From: Paludibacteraceae bacterium
GTDB taxonomy: Bacteria > Bacteroidota > Bacteroidia > Bacteroidales > Paludibacteraceae
Reading direction: 5' to 3'
Length of the DNA stretch: 61,876 bases
NCBI GenBank assembly: GCA_024399495.1
Contig: JAKSNY010000014.1
Span: forward strand, 1 to 61,876
In this document: in pieces, positions 43,236 to 51,950 of the stretch
Layout of the letters: each line of letters starts with the position of its first letter
Numbering within the stretch: position 1 is the stretch's first letter
Translations under genes and position numbers: made by a program
The notes under the pieces: generated by a model
What the model was told of the DNA's origin: nothing
Databases searched by the model: none
The model's input: the letters and a program-made list of their open reading frames with translations, nothing else

Positions 43236-45335
43236 ATGCAAATGAAAAAATGTATTTATTTGGTTCTCGTGCTGTTGGTAATGGCAGGGATTGTATCGTG
43301 TAAAAAGAATGCAGAAGTAAATGAGCCTGCACCTCAACCTACGGGCATAATGCGTCACGTCACAGTGTCAGCGGCAGGTCATGGAACAACCAAGACCAGC
43401 GTAATATCTGGTGGAGCACTCGTTTGGTCAAATGATGACCATCTGAACATAGTTCCCACGTTAGGCGATTTTGATGCTGTGGCACTTGATATTACAGAGG
43501 GCGTAGGTTCAGCAAGCGGAACATTTGAGGGAGATATAGACTCCGGCATAAAGGATGACACGCAACTGTACGGCTGGACTGGCGGTGCATGGTCATATAG
43601 CAGCGGTACATTCTCCATTGATATGCCGGCAGAGCAGACATACGTAGAGGATGGACTTGCAGAAAACGAATATCCGTCAATAGGCACTGGTTCTATAAAA
43701 AACGGCATACAATTACAAAATCCGTTTGGTGTTCTTTGTCTTAATGTAAAAGGTTTGTCCACCGATGCGGTTGAGAGTATAACTCTTATGTCTTACTCTA
43801 AAAATCTTTCCGGTACGTTTTCTGTAAATCCAAAAACGTTTGTTTCAACGGCGGTTAGTGGAGAAAAGAGCATTCGTTTAGTTTGTAATGCTTCTGCAGT
43901 AGCATTATCATCAGAAGGTACTAAGTTCCGCATTGTGGTACCATCTTTGCAATATAATGGGAATGACCTCGTCGTTAGGGTTCATTTGAAAGACTCTGAT
44001 TTTGATGTGCCGTTGAAAAAAACGGTGACGGTCACTCCTGGTAGTGCTATAACAGTGAATGTTGAAAAACCGATTCCGCGCCCTTTGTGCCAAAAGGCGT
44101 TGGATTCCGGTGCCAACTGGGTGGAGATAGGTAAGCAACGTTGGTTAAGCAATAACACAAGATGTACGGAATATGACACAGAAAGTGAGGCGTATGGAAT
44201 TGTCACGCTCAAAGAGCGGACTAAGGACAGTGATAACGCTAACTATATAGTAAATTCCAATTCTGAATATGGTAACTTTTATAACTGGGCTGCTGCAATG
44301 GGTGTTGAGAACGGTAGTGATTATTCATTTGATCAAGACGAACCCCGTCAAGGTATCTGCCCTAATGGCTCACATGTTCCGTCGGATGAGGAGTGGGAGG
44401 AATTAAAAGAATTTATAAAATTAAACTACAATACCTCTGCTTCTTCAGTGGGTAATTATTTGAAATCAACTGATGGGTGGATTGGAAGTGGCAATGGTGA
44501 TAATAACACCGGATTTTCAGCTAAGCCGGCTGGTAGTCATGGTAAAAATGTTGGGGAAGTTGCAGAATTTTGGACAACGGTAACCTCCGAAGATAAATCC
44601 TATGCTATTCGGAGGAGTCTCAGATACGACAGTAATGAGTTGAGTTCTAATGAATACTCTAAATATTTTTGTCTGAGTGTGCGCTGTATAAAACATAGGG
44701 AAGATACCCCGGAACCTCCTAAGCCAGTAGATGTTAACAGAGGAGTGGCGGAAAGAGACCATGGCTATATGGTTAATTGGGTCAGACTTTGGGATAACGG
44801 GCCTAAATGGGCAGAGTACAATGTAGGTGCTTCCTCCATTAGTAATTTTGATGGGTACTACTGTTGGGGATGGCATGTAAACAAGGAAAAGGATTTTGGA
44901 GAATACTGCAAATCAGAAGAAGATATTCAATATACTAAAAATGATATTGCAAAGAAAATATGGGGGGATAACTGGCAAATGCCCACAAAAGATGATTTCA
45001 GTAATCTTCTGAAATATTGCAATGTTGTTTGGAAAACTGCAGAAGAGAGCGGTTATGGAGTGGCTGGTATATTATGTAAAGGAAAGGGGAGTTATAGTGA
45101 TAAATCAATCTTTTTACCCGCAATAGGTTACTTTGATCCTGAAGAAGGTGATTGGGGAAGTGTCAAAAAGAGTGGTGAATTTATACGCTATTGGAGTTCC
45201 AGTCCAACTGGAAAACCTAATGATGCTGATTATGCCAAATTCTTGAGTGCCAGTGCTAACTCATCTCCTGTAGCTAAGGTTGGAGAAGGCACACGTAAAT
45301 TCGGTTACTCTGTTCGTGCAATTTTAAGAGAGTGA
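43236..45335 (+). CDS. Surface lipoprotein with both FISUMP and SVRA-type C-terminal domains
   Basis: The 699 aa lipoprotein (Cys22) has a fimbrillin-like N-terminal domain nearly identical over about 330 bp to that of 45425. A FISUMP domain follows (RWLSNNTRCTEYDTESEAY, YNWAAAMG, ending SVRCIKH). A short proline-rich linker (EDTPEPPKPVD) then leads to a second lectin-like domain (VNWVRLWDNGPKWAEYNVGA, KIWGDNWQMPTKDDF) ending SVRAILRE. It is the only gene in the window with both domain types in tandem. The signal peptide matches 39930, the mature part 45425. I start it after the promoter and not at the earlier in-frame TTG at 43140. Confidence 0.85.
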   Translation: MQMKKCIYLVLVLLVMAGIVSCKKNAEVNEPAPQPTGIMRHVTVSAAGHGTTKTSVISGGALVWSNDDHLNIVPTLGDFDAVALDITEGVGSASGTFEGDIDSGIKDDTQLYGWTGGAWSYSSGTFSIDMPAEQTYVEDGLAENEYPSIGTGSIKNGIQLQNPFGVLCLNVKGLSTDAVESITLMSYSKNLSGTFSVNPKTFVSTAVSGEKSIRLVCNASAVALSSEGTKFRIVVPSLQYNGNDLVVRVHLKDSDFDVPLKKTVTVTPGSAITVNVEKPIPRPLCQKALDSGANWVEIGKQRWLSNNTRCTEYDTESEAYGIVTLKERTKDSDNANYIVNSNSEYGNFYNWAAAMGVENGSDYSFDQDEPRQGICPNGSHVPSDEEWEELKEFIKLNYNTSASSVGNYLKSTDGWIGSGNGDNNTGFSAKPAGSHGKNVGEVAEFWTTVTSEDKSYAIRRSLRYDSNELSSNEYSKYFCLSVRCIKHREDTPEPPKPVDVNRGVAERDHGYMVNWVRLWDNGPKWAEYNVGASSISNFDGYYCWGWHVNKEKDFGEYCKSEEDIQYTKNDIAKKIWGDNWQMPTKDDFSNLLKYCNVVWKTAEESGYGVAGILCKGKGSYSDKSIFLPAIGYFDPEEGDWGSVKKSGEFIRYWSSSPTGKPNDADYAKFLSASANSSPVAKVGEGTRKFGYSVRAILRE

Positions 45336-45367
45336 AATATTTATTTGCTCTTCTTTAGCCAGTTGCG

Positions 45368-45400
45368 TCTATGAAGGCAGGTGACTTAGGTGTATGGTAA
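45368..45400 (+). pseudogene. Remnant of a small leader-like ORF
   Basis: TCTATGAAGGCAGGTGACTT and the following GTATGGTAA match the 3' end of the small ORF at 41493; the 5' part is missing. It shows that the gene at 45425 once had its own small ORF. Confidence 0.55.
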
Positions 45401-45424
45401 TTAACTATATAAAATAGAAAAGAG

Positions 45425-46972
45425 ATGAAAAAGATTATCTATACAATGGGAGTGGCATTGGTAATGTTGGCTTCCGTATCATGCAAAAAGAATGCAGAAG
45501 TAAATGAGCCTGCACCTCAACCTACGGGCATAATGCGTCACGTCACAGTGTCAGCGGCAGGTCATGGAACAACCAAGACCAGCGTAATATCTGGTGGAGC
45601 ACTCGTTTGGTCAAATGATGACCATCTGAACATAGTTCCCACGTTAGGCGATTTTGATGCTGTGGCACTTGATATTACAGAGGGCGTAGGTTCAGCAAGC
45701 GGAACATTTGAGGGAGATATAGACTCCGGCATAAAGGATGACACGCAACTGTACGGCTGGGCAGGCGGTGCATGGTCATATAGCAGTGGTACATTCTCCA
45801 TTGATATGCCAGTCACACAGACATACGCCGGGGACGAACTTGCAGAGAACGCATATCCGTCAATAGGTAAGGGAACAATAGGGGGCGGAATATCACTTGG
45901 CAATCCGTTTGGTGTGCTGTGCCTTATAGTCAAGGGAAAGGACACAGATAAGGTAAAGAGCATAACCTTGACATCAGCGACAAAAAAACTTGCGGGTGTG
46001 TTTACAGTTGACCCAAGCAAAACACCTGCATTGGTAACAAGTGGTGAGTCTTGTAAAAATATGCTGGTGTTGTTATGTTCAGAATTTGTTTTGTCATCAG
46101 ATGGTGTAAACTTCCGCATAGTGGTACCTGCGGCAAGTTATGCAAATAAGGACCTCACGGTAACCGTAACAAAATCAGACGGCACATCATTTGATGTTAA
46201 ATTGAGTGATACAACCATTACCGCTAACAACGTAACAAAAGTAAATGTTGTTGAACCTGTACGTCCTGAATGTCAGAAGACATTGGATGAAGCCTCCAAT
46301 TGGGTTAAGATAGGTGAACAATACTGGCTCAAGGAAAACACAAGGTGCATAGAGTATGACACGGAGTCAGAGGCTTGCAATGCCATTTGGCTTATCAACA
46401 ACACAATACCTACATCAGAGACTGCTGAATATACCCCATACTACATAGACCCTACAACTAAAGTGAACAAACCTGATTGTATGACTGAAGACCAGTATGG
46501 TAAGTTGGGTGTGCTATACAACTGGGCTGCGGCTGTAGGTATTGAAAATGGTGGAACTCGACGTGACGCATTTACAGATAAGAGACAAGGCATCTGCCCT
46601 AACGGATCTCATATTCCGACTGTAGAGGAGTGGCAGACTTTGTATGATTACATATACAATGATAAGAGTCTCTCATCAAATACTGTTGGTGAATATTTGA
46701 AGACAACCTCTGGCTGGTACGATGAGGGAAAACCACAAACATACCCACAAGGATTGGATACGTATGGTTTTGCTGCTTTGCCTGCAGGCGGTGCACTTGG
46801 GAAAGATGTGAACCTTGTTGGCAAAGAAGCCTTTTTTTTGACGGCTGTTCCAAAGGAGGACGATATCAACTGCGCTTACTTTAGCAACCTCTATTACAAA
46901 CAAAACTACTTCTTGTACAACCGCGATGGTGGTAAGGGCTACGCACAGTCTGTGCGTTGCCTAAAGGACTGA
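45425..46972 (+). CDS. Fimbrillin-like/FISUMP surface lipoprotein, possibly variable
   Basis: The 515 aa lipoprotein has its lipobox Cys at 20 and a signal peptide like 41653, an N-terminal domain like 29286 and 43236, and a FISUMP domain (YWLKENTRCIEYDTESEAC, YNWAAAVG, RQGICPNGSHIPT, FAALPAGGALG) ending QSVRCLKD. The C-terminal 60 codons contain AAC, AAA and GAC codons at the places where 3149 and 48130 vary, and the end CACAGTCTGTGCGT equals part of the DGR template end. It is the last gene before era (18 nt gap). Confidence 0.83.
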   Translation: MKKIIYTMGVALVMLASVSCKKNAEVNEPAPQPTGIMRHVTVSAAGHGTTKTSVISGGALVWSNDDHLNIVPTLGDFDAVALDITEGVGSASGTFEGDIDSGIKDDTQLYGWAGGAWSYSSGTFSIDMPVTQTYAGDELAENAYPSIGKGTIGGGISLGNPFGVLCLIVKGKDTDKVKSITLTSATKKLAGVFTVDPSKTPALVTSGESCKNMLVLLCSEFVLSSDGVNFRIVVPAASYANKDLTVTVTKSDGTSFDVKLSDTTITANNVTKVNVVEPVRPECQKTLDEASNWVKIGEQYWLKENTRCIEYDTESEACNAIWLINNTIPTSETAEYTPYYIDPTTKVNKPDCMTEDQYGKLGVLYNWAAAVGIENGGTRRDAFTDKRQGICPNGSHIPTVEEWQTLYDYIYNDKSLSSNTVGEYLKTTSGWYDEGKPQTYPQGLDTYGFAALPAGGALGKDVNLVGKEAFFLTAVPKEDDINCAYFSNLYYKQNYFLYNRDGGKGYAQSVRCLKD

Positions 46973-46984
46973 TATTCCTCAACA

Positions 46985-47011
46985 AAAATTATGCACAAGG
47001 CAGGATTTGTA
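46985..47011 (+). repeat. Right copy of the era-start direct repeat
   Basis: Matches 38326-38352 with a single change. The pair brackets the lipoprotein array. Confidence 0.75.
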
Positions 47012-47875
47012 AATATAATAGGTAACCCCAATGTTGGTAAGTCAACGCTAATGAACGCATTGGTGGGGGAGCGGATTTCCATAATAACATCCAAATCACA
47101 GACTACAAGGCATAGGATTATGGGTATTGTTAACGGAGATGATTTCCAAATTGTATATTCAGATACACCGGGGGTGCTAAAGCCTAATTACAGATTGCAG
47201 GAGTCAATGCTTGAGGCATCGGAGTCTGCCCTTACAGATGCAGACATTCTCCTGTACGTTACAGACACCATAGAGACATACGATAAGAACATCGGGTTCT
47301 TAGAAAAAGCAAAAAAATCAGGCATCCCCACATTCCTTATAATAAACAAGATAGATTTGCTTCCAGACCAAAAGGCACTTGAAGAGTTGGTGGATAAGTG
47401 GCACACCATACTACCCGATGCACGCATAGTGCCGGCTTGTGCCAAAGAGAAATTTGGAGTTGACACCCTGCTGTCACAGATTAAGGAGCTGCTTCCTGAA
47501 AATCCGCCGTATTTTGATAAAGATGCCCTTACAGACCGCCCCGCAAGGTTTTTTGTAACAGAAATAATAAGAGAAAAGATATTGGAGTTGTATGATAAAG
47601 AGATTCCTTATTCATCAGAGGTGGTGGTAGAGAAATTTAAGGAGGAACCGTCAATAATCCGTATAAACGCAGTTATCTACGTGGAGCGTGATTCCCAAAA
47701 GGGCATAATAATAGGCAAGGGAGGCTCAATGCTCAAAAAAGTGGGCATGGCTGCCAGAAAAGATATAGAGGCGTTTTTTGAGAAAAAGGTTTTTCTTGAA
47801 CTCTTTGTACGTGTGGAGAAGGATTGGCGAAACCGAGATAAACAACTAAAGAGTTTTGGATACCAACTGAATTGA
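46991..47875 (+). CDS. era: GTPase Era
   Basis: GTP-binding protein needed for 30S ribosome maturation. The 294 aa protein is full length: G1 GNPNVGKST, G3 DTPG, G4 NKID and a C-terminal KH domain with GIIIGKGGSMLKKVG. The region just around its ATG is repeated at 38326, where the likely original promoter lies. Transcription may now depend on read-through from the lipoprotein gene 18 nt upstream. Confidence 0.97.
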   Translation: MHKAGFVNIIGNPNVGKSTLMNALVGERISIITSKSQTTRHRIMGIVNGDDFQIVYSDTPGVLKPNYRLQESMLEASESALTDADILLYVTDTIETYDKNIGFLEKAKKSGIPTFLIINKIDLLPDQKALEELVDKWHTILPDARIVPACAKEKFGVDTLLSQIKELLPENPPYFDKDALTDRPARFFVTEIIREKILELYDKEIPYSSEVVVEKFKEEPSIIRINAVIYVERDSQKGIIIGKGGSMLKKVGMAARKDIEAFFEKKVFLELFVRVEKDWRNRDKQLKSFGYQLN

Positions 47876-47984
47876 TGTATGATGTATGGTTCAAATCACC
47901 GAATCACCAAATCACCGCATCACCAAATCACCGATATAGAAAACGAGATTAACTAACATAATTATTAACTTTCAACTTTCAACT

Positions 47985-48107
47985 ATGAAAAAGAATTATT
48001 CCTCTCCGCAGTTGGAGCAAGTCAGAATGGAGGCAGAGATGCCCGTAATGCAGACATCTACTCCAAGTGTACCAACAGTCAGTGCTCAAGGATGGATCAG
48101 AAGCTGA
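47985..48107 (+). CDS. Small conserved leader-like ORF (40 aa)
   Basis: Starts MKKNYSSPQLEQVRMEAEMP, then VMQTS, ending GWIRS. It lies 22 nt before the lipoprotein gene at 48130. No structured leader is found between era and this ORF, only TGTATGATG repeats and GAATCACC-type repeats. Function unknown. Confidence 0.62.
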   Translation: MKKNYSSPQLEQVRMEAEMPVMQTSTPSVPTVSAQGWIRS

Positions 48108-48129
48108 TTAGTGTTTAACAATTAAGAAA

Positions 48130-49632
48130 ATGAAAAAGAGTACATTTATTTTAGCGGTGGCTGCAGTGTTATTCGCATTTGTCAGCTGCGAGAAGAAAGG
48201 TTCTGTAGAGCAACAGGCATCAGAAGAACTTATAGAAAAAACATTCTACGCCATACAGGGCGGTAAGGAGAAAACTACCCTAAACCCGTCAACATTGGCA
48301 ACCCTGTGGACGGCAGGAGACGCCATTAAGGTGTATCCTGAAGCAGGTGGTGCAGGCACTAACTTTACGTTGGCAGATGGTGCTGGAGAAAGCGAAGCCA
48401 CATTCACAGGTCTTACAACCCTAAGTAACGTATATGTTGCATTCTACCCTGCGGGAAACGCAAAATCAATAAGCGGTTCCATAGTAAAGTTCAACATACC
48501 TGCCACACAGACTGTAACAAAAGCAGGCTCATTTGACACCAACACAGTTCCAATGGTGGGCTACACCACAGACAACTCACTTGCAATGCTGAATGTAGGC
48601 TCACTGTTTGAACTTGGACTTAAAGCCAAGACCGGCACACCAACGGTTGTGAAGATAGAACTTATTGGCAATAACGGAGAGAACCTTGCAGGAGACTTTA
48701 CAGTAGATGCAAGCGTAAGTGGACAGCCTACTGCTGCATATTCAGCAAACGGAGCAACCACGCTGACAATCAACTGTGGAGAGTATAGCAGTGGCAAATA
48801 TCAAGGTATAGCACTTAACGCTTCAAGTTACACCTATTTCTATATCTCAATACCTGCAGGCGTGTTTACAAGTGGTTTCACCGCTGTCCTAACAGCTACA
48901 GATGGTAAGACAGCCGAGGTTACTACAACTGCTGACATACACAAGGATGCAGCCAAAATTACAGCATTTGAGGATGCTGATATTGAGTTCAAACCATACT
49001 GCAAAAAGTGCAAATATACAGAAACTGTAACAGACATTTGCGGAAACACATACAATCTTGTTACCATAGGCACACAGACTTGGATGGCTGAGAATATGCG
49101 TTGCGACAAGTATGACACTGACAGTGAGAAATCAGGAACTACACTTTCCACATCAGCAAGTGCTGTGTATGACCCATACTACACGCCAACAGGTAGCGGA
49201 GACCCTGCGGCATACGGATACTATTACAACTGGGCTGCCGCTATGGGCTACACAAAGACAGAAGCACAAGGACAAAAAGGAGCATACAGCGGAACCCGTC
49301 AGGGTATATGTCCAAACGGTTTTCATATACCAAGCAGTACGGAGCTCGGTACATTGGCTACAGCCGCTGGTAGTGACCCAGGCAAACACCTTAAAGTATG
49401 TGATGGTTGGAACAACAGAAACGGAGACAACGAAACCTGTTTTGCGGCTCTGCCGGCAGGCCGCGCTTATGGGAGTAGGGTGAGCAATGTTGGTGCCAGC
49501 GCCTACGCTTGGTCATCGGACGCCAACGGTAATAGTGCCTACGGCCGCGCCCTCGATTACAGCAATGCCAACTTTTACGAGTACAGCAACGATAAGAGCT
49601 ACGCATATAGCGTGCGTTGTCTAAGGAACTGA
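48130..49632 (+). CDS. Fimbrillin-like/FISUMP surface lipoprotein, variable C-terminus
   Basis: The 500 aa lipoprotein (Cys20) has an N-terminal domain of a third kind (KTTLNPSTLATLWTAGDAI) related to 51951, and a FISUMP domain (TWMAENMRCDKYDTDSEK, YNWAAAMG, RQGICPNGFHIPS, FAALPAG) ending YAYSVRCLRN. The last 60 codons share framework but not variable codons with the gene at 1-768; positions differ as TAC/CGC, AGT/AAT, AGG/GCC. This looks like a hypervariable lectin-like end fed by a template that is not in the window. Terminator and AAA gene follow. Confidence 0.85.
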   Translation: MKKSTFILAVAAVLFAFVSCEKKGSVEQQASEELIEKTFYAIQGGKEKTTLNPSTLATLWTAGDAIKVYPEAGGAGTNFTLADGAGESEATFTGLTTLSNVYVAFYPAGNAKSISGSIVKFNIPATQTVTKAGSFDTNTVPMVGYTTDNSLAMLNVGSLFELGLKAKTGTPTVVKIELIGNNGENLAGDFTVDASVSGQPTAAYSANGATTLTINCGEYSSGKYQGIALNASSYTYFYISIPAGVFTSGFTAVLTATDGKTAEVTTTADIHKDAAKITAFEDADIEFKPYCKKCKYTETVTDICGNTYNLVTIGTQTWMAENMRCDKYDTDSEKSGTTLSTSASAVYDPYYTPTGSGDPAAYGYYYNWAAAMGYTKTEAQGQKGAYSGTRQGICPNGFHIPSSTELGTLATAAGSDPGKHLKVCDGWNNRNGDNETCFAALPAGRAYGSRVSNVGASAYAWSSDANGNSAYGRALDYSNANFYEYSNDKSYAYSVRCLRN

Positions 49633-49676
49633 TACTCCTTCGGAGTTATGTATGATGTATAATGTATGATGTATGA

Positions 49677-49715
49677 GGGTCAAGGGAGAGGAAACGCTCC
49701 TTTGACCCTTGTTTT
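49677..49715 (+). terminator. Terminator hairpin after the lipoprotein gene
   Basis: GGGTCAAGGGAG pairs with CTCCTTTGACCC (one G-T pair), followed by TTGTTTTTATTG. Confidence 0.82.
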
Positions 49716-49724
49716 TATTGTGAT

Positions 49725-49756
49725 TTTGTGTTTTATAAAAAAAAATTGTATTTTTG
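49725..49756 (+). promoter_or_regulatory. Promoter of the second AAA gene
   Basis: TTTG (49725-49728), 20 nt, TATTTTTG (49749-49756). Close copy of 953-983. Confidence 0.75.
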
Positions 49757-49806
49757 CAGAGTTAAGGTAATAAATAGAACCTACCTTAAAATATTGGCAG
49801 TTGTAT

Positions 49807-51384
49807 ATGGATACAAAACTAAAAAACTACCCGTTAGGGGTATATACATTTGAGAAGATACGTAATGGCAACTATTTCTATGTTGACAAAACAGGTTATG
49901 TGTATGAAATAGCCAATAAGTATAACTATGTGTTCCTTAGCCGTCCTCGCAGGTTTGGAAAATCCCTGCTTGTAGATACTTTGCAGTGCTATTTTGAGGG
50001 CAGAAAGGAGTTGTTTGCAGGCTTGAAAGCGGATGAACTTGAGAAGGATTGGGTAAAGTACCCAGTGCTCAGGTTTGATATGAGCTCTATTAAATCAATG
50101 AACCCACAAGAGGTGAAAAGCAGCCTCAGCCTAATGATTGGCGAGTATGAAAAGGTTTATGGGAGAAATGAAATGGAGGTCACTTTAGGCAACAGACTTG
50201 AAGGTGTTATAAAGCGTGCCTACACTCAGACAGGTCAAAAGGTGGTATTGCTCATAGACGAGTATGACTCCGCACTGCTTAAGGTTATGCACAACAAGCC
50301 TGTGTTTGAGGAATTAAGAGATATGCTCCGCAACTTCTACGGACCTATAAAAATATGTGACTCAATGTTGCGTTTCGGGTTCATAACGGGCATAACCAAA
50401 TTCTCACAGCTAAGCATATTCTCTGAGATAAACAACCTTACCAACATAAGTATGCTGCCCGATTATGACGGACTGTGCGGCATAACCAAGGATGAATTAC
50501 TCACTCAGTGCAAACCTGATATACAGGCATTGGCTGATAAATTAAGATGCAGTTATGATGATGCTGTGTCAAAACTCACTGAGAATTATGACGGCTATCA
50601 TTTCTCAAAAGGCGATGACGGAGTAATGACAGATGTGTTTAATCCGTTCAGTCTTATAAACGCATTCAGTGCCAGGGATATAGGTCAGTACTGGTACAGT
50701 TCAGGCACGCCTACGTTCCTGTTTGGTGAAATGCGCAAGCACAAAGAGGAACTGCAGGACATAGAGGGCAGACGTCTGAATGAAGATGGTTTCAATATCT
50801 CCCCTGAGACCGCAGAATCCGCCCTCCCTGTGCTGTATCAGAGCGGATACCTGACCATAAAGGCATACAACACCATCTCAGGCATATATACATTGGGATT
50901 CCCAAACAAAGAGGTTAAAAATGGTTTTCTGAAAGGTTTTCTTCCGCAAGTGTCAAACCTCCCGTCACAGATGGGCAGTAATATGCTCATTAAAGTGGTT
51001 GATGCACTCTACGCCGATGATATAGACACCGCACTCACAGAGATAAAGGCGTACATAGCCGCCATTCCGTACTACTATGAGAACAAGACGGAGCCTGCGT
51101 TCCAGACCATAATGTACCTGATACTAACGCTTTTAGGTCAGAACATGAGGGTTGAGGTTCCCTTTGCCGTAGGCAGAACAGATGCCATACTTGAGACCAC
51201 AAACACAGTCTATATAATAGAGTACAAGGTGGATAAGTCTGTGGAAGAGTCGTTGAAACAGATAGACGACATGCACTACGCAGACCCCTATCTTGCCGAC
51301 CCACGCCGCAAGCTGAAGGTGGGCATAAACTTCACCACAGAGAGCCGCACCATAGAGAGTTGGAAGAGTGTGGAAGTCAAGTGA
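49807..51384 (+). CDS. AAA-ATPase-like protein with C-terminal PD-(D/E)XK domain
   Basis: The 525 aa close paralogue of 1028-2605 (same length, long identical stretches in the middle, more divergence at 95-115 and 320-400). Walker A in SRPRRFGKS, Walker B in VVLLIDEYDSAL, nuclease core GRTDAILETT and IIEYKVDK. Start placed at ATG 49807, matching the paralogue. As there, it follows a FISUMP lipoprotein gene and is followed by promoter and structured leader. Role unknown. Confidence 0.85.
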   Translation: MDTKLKNYPLGVYTFEKIRNGNYFYVDKTGYVYEIANKYNYVFLSRPRRFGKSLLVDTLQCYFEGRKELFAGLKADELEKDWVKYPVLRFDMSSIKSMNPQEVKSSLSLMIGEYEKVYGRNEMEVTLGNRLEGVIKRAYTQTGQKVVLLIDEYDSALLKVMHNKPVFEELRDMLRNFYGPIKICDSMLRFGFITGITKFSQLSIFSEINNLTNISMLPDYDGLCGITKDELLTQCKPDIQALADKLRCSYDDAVSKLTENYDGYHFSKGDDGVMTDVFNPFSLINAFSARDIGQYWYSSGTPTFLFGEMRKHKEELQDIEGRRLNEDGFNISPETAESALPVLYQSGYLTIKAYNTISGIYTLGFPNKEVKNGFLKGFLPQVSNLPSQMGSNMLIKVVDALYADDIDTALTEIKAYIAAIPYYYENKTEPAFQTIMYLILTLLGQNMRVEVPFAVGRTDAILETTNTVYIIEYKVDKSVEESLKQIDDMHYADPYLADPRRKLKVGINFTTESRTIESWKSVEVK

Positions 51385-51405
51385 AACGAAAAATCTCAAA
51401 AAAAA

Positions 51406-51436
51406 TTTGCAGAATAAAAAATAATATCTAAATTTG
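51406..51436 (+). promoter_or_regulatory. Promoter of structured leader copy 4 (DGR target operon)
   Basis: TTTG (51406-51409), 19 nt, TAAATTTG (51429-51436). Confidence 0.8.
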
Positions 51437-51459
51437 CAGTTGTTAATCAAAAGAAATGT

Positions 51460-51543
51460 TAAGACATAGAAGCCGGAGACGGCTTAAATATAAAGGTTGG
51501 TAGAAATTACCCTCCCCGAGTGCATCGGGGGGGGTAATTTGCT
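51460..51543 (+). ncRNA. Repeated structured 5' leader element, copy 4
   Basis: AAGCCG-GAGA-CGGCTT hairpin (GNRA-type loop), linker AAATATAAAGGTTGGTAGA, 16 bp second stem with GTGCA loop. It heads the transcript of the DGR target gene at 51951. Confidence 0.65.
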
Positions 51544-51549
51544 TAATAT

Positions 51550-51780
51550 CAAACAGTTACAACAGAGTTGTAACTGTAAGGGTCAAGGAACAAGGTTTAT
51601 GTATGATGTATGATGTATGATGTATGAGGGCAACCCCCCTCGTCATTTTGAGCGAAACGTAGTGTAGCGAAAAATCTTTACTTGAACATTGCACAATATG
51701 AACCAAAAGATATCTCACTTCGTTCGATATGACGAAATAGCAAAAAACGAGATTAACTAACATATTTATTAACTTTCAAC
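51550..51780. repeat. Intergenic repeats ahead of the DGR operon
   Basis: GTTACAACAGAGTTGTAAC palindrome, TGTATGATGTATG runs and CGTCATTTTGAGCGAAACG-type sequence. No gene is seen. Confidence 0.55.
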
Positions 51781-51802
51781 TTTCAATTTTCAACTTTCAA
51801 TT

Positions 51803-51922
51803 ATGAAAAAGATTTATTCCGCTCCGCAATTGGAGCAAGTGAGAATGGAGGCAGAAATGCTCGTAATGGCTGGGTCAGCCACAGTGCCAAGTTTCACAAC
51901 AGAGAGTGTAAACTGGCTGTAG
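51803..51922 (+). CDS. Small conserved leader-like ORF (39 aa)
   Basis: Starts MKKIYSAPQLEQVRMEAEML, then VMAGS, ending SVNWL. It lies 28 nt before the DGR target lipoprotein. Function unknown. Confidence 0.65.
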   Translation: MKKIYSAPQLEQVRMEAEMLVMAGSATVPSFTTESVNWL

Positions 51923-51950
51923 TATTAACCTTAAAAACAAGAAGAAAGAG

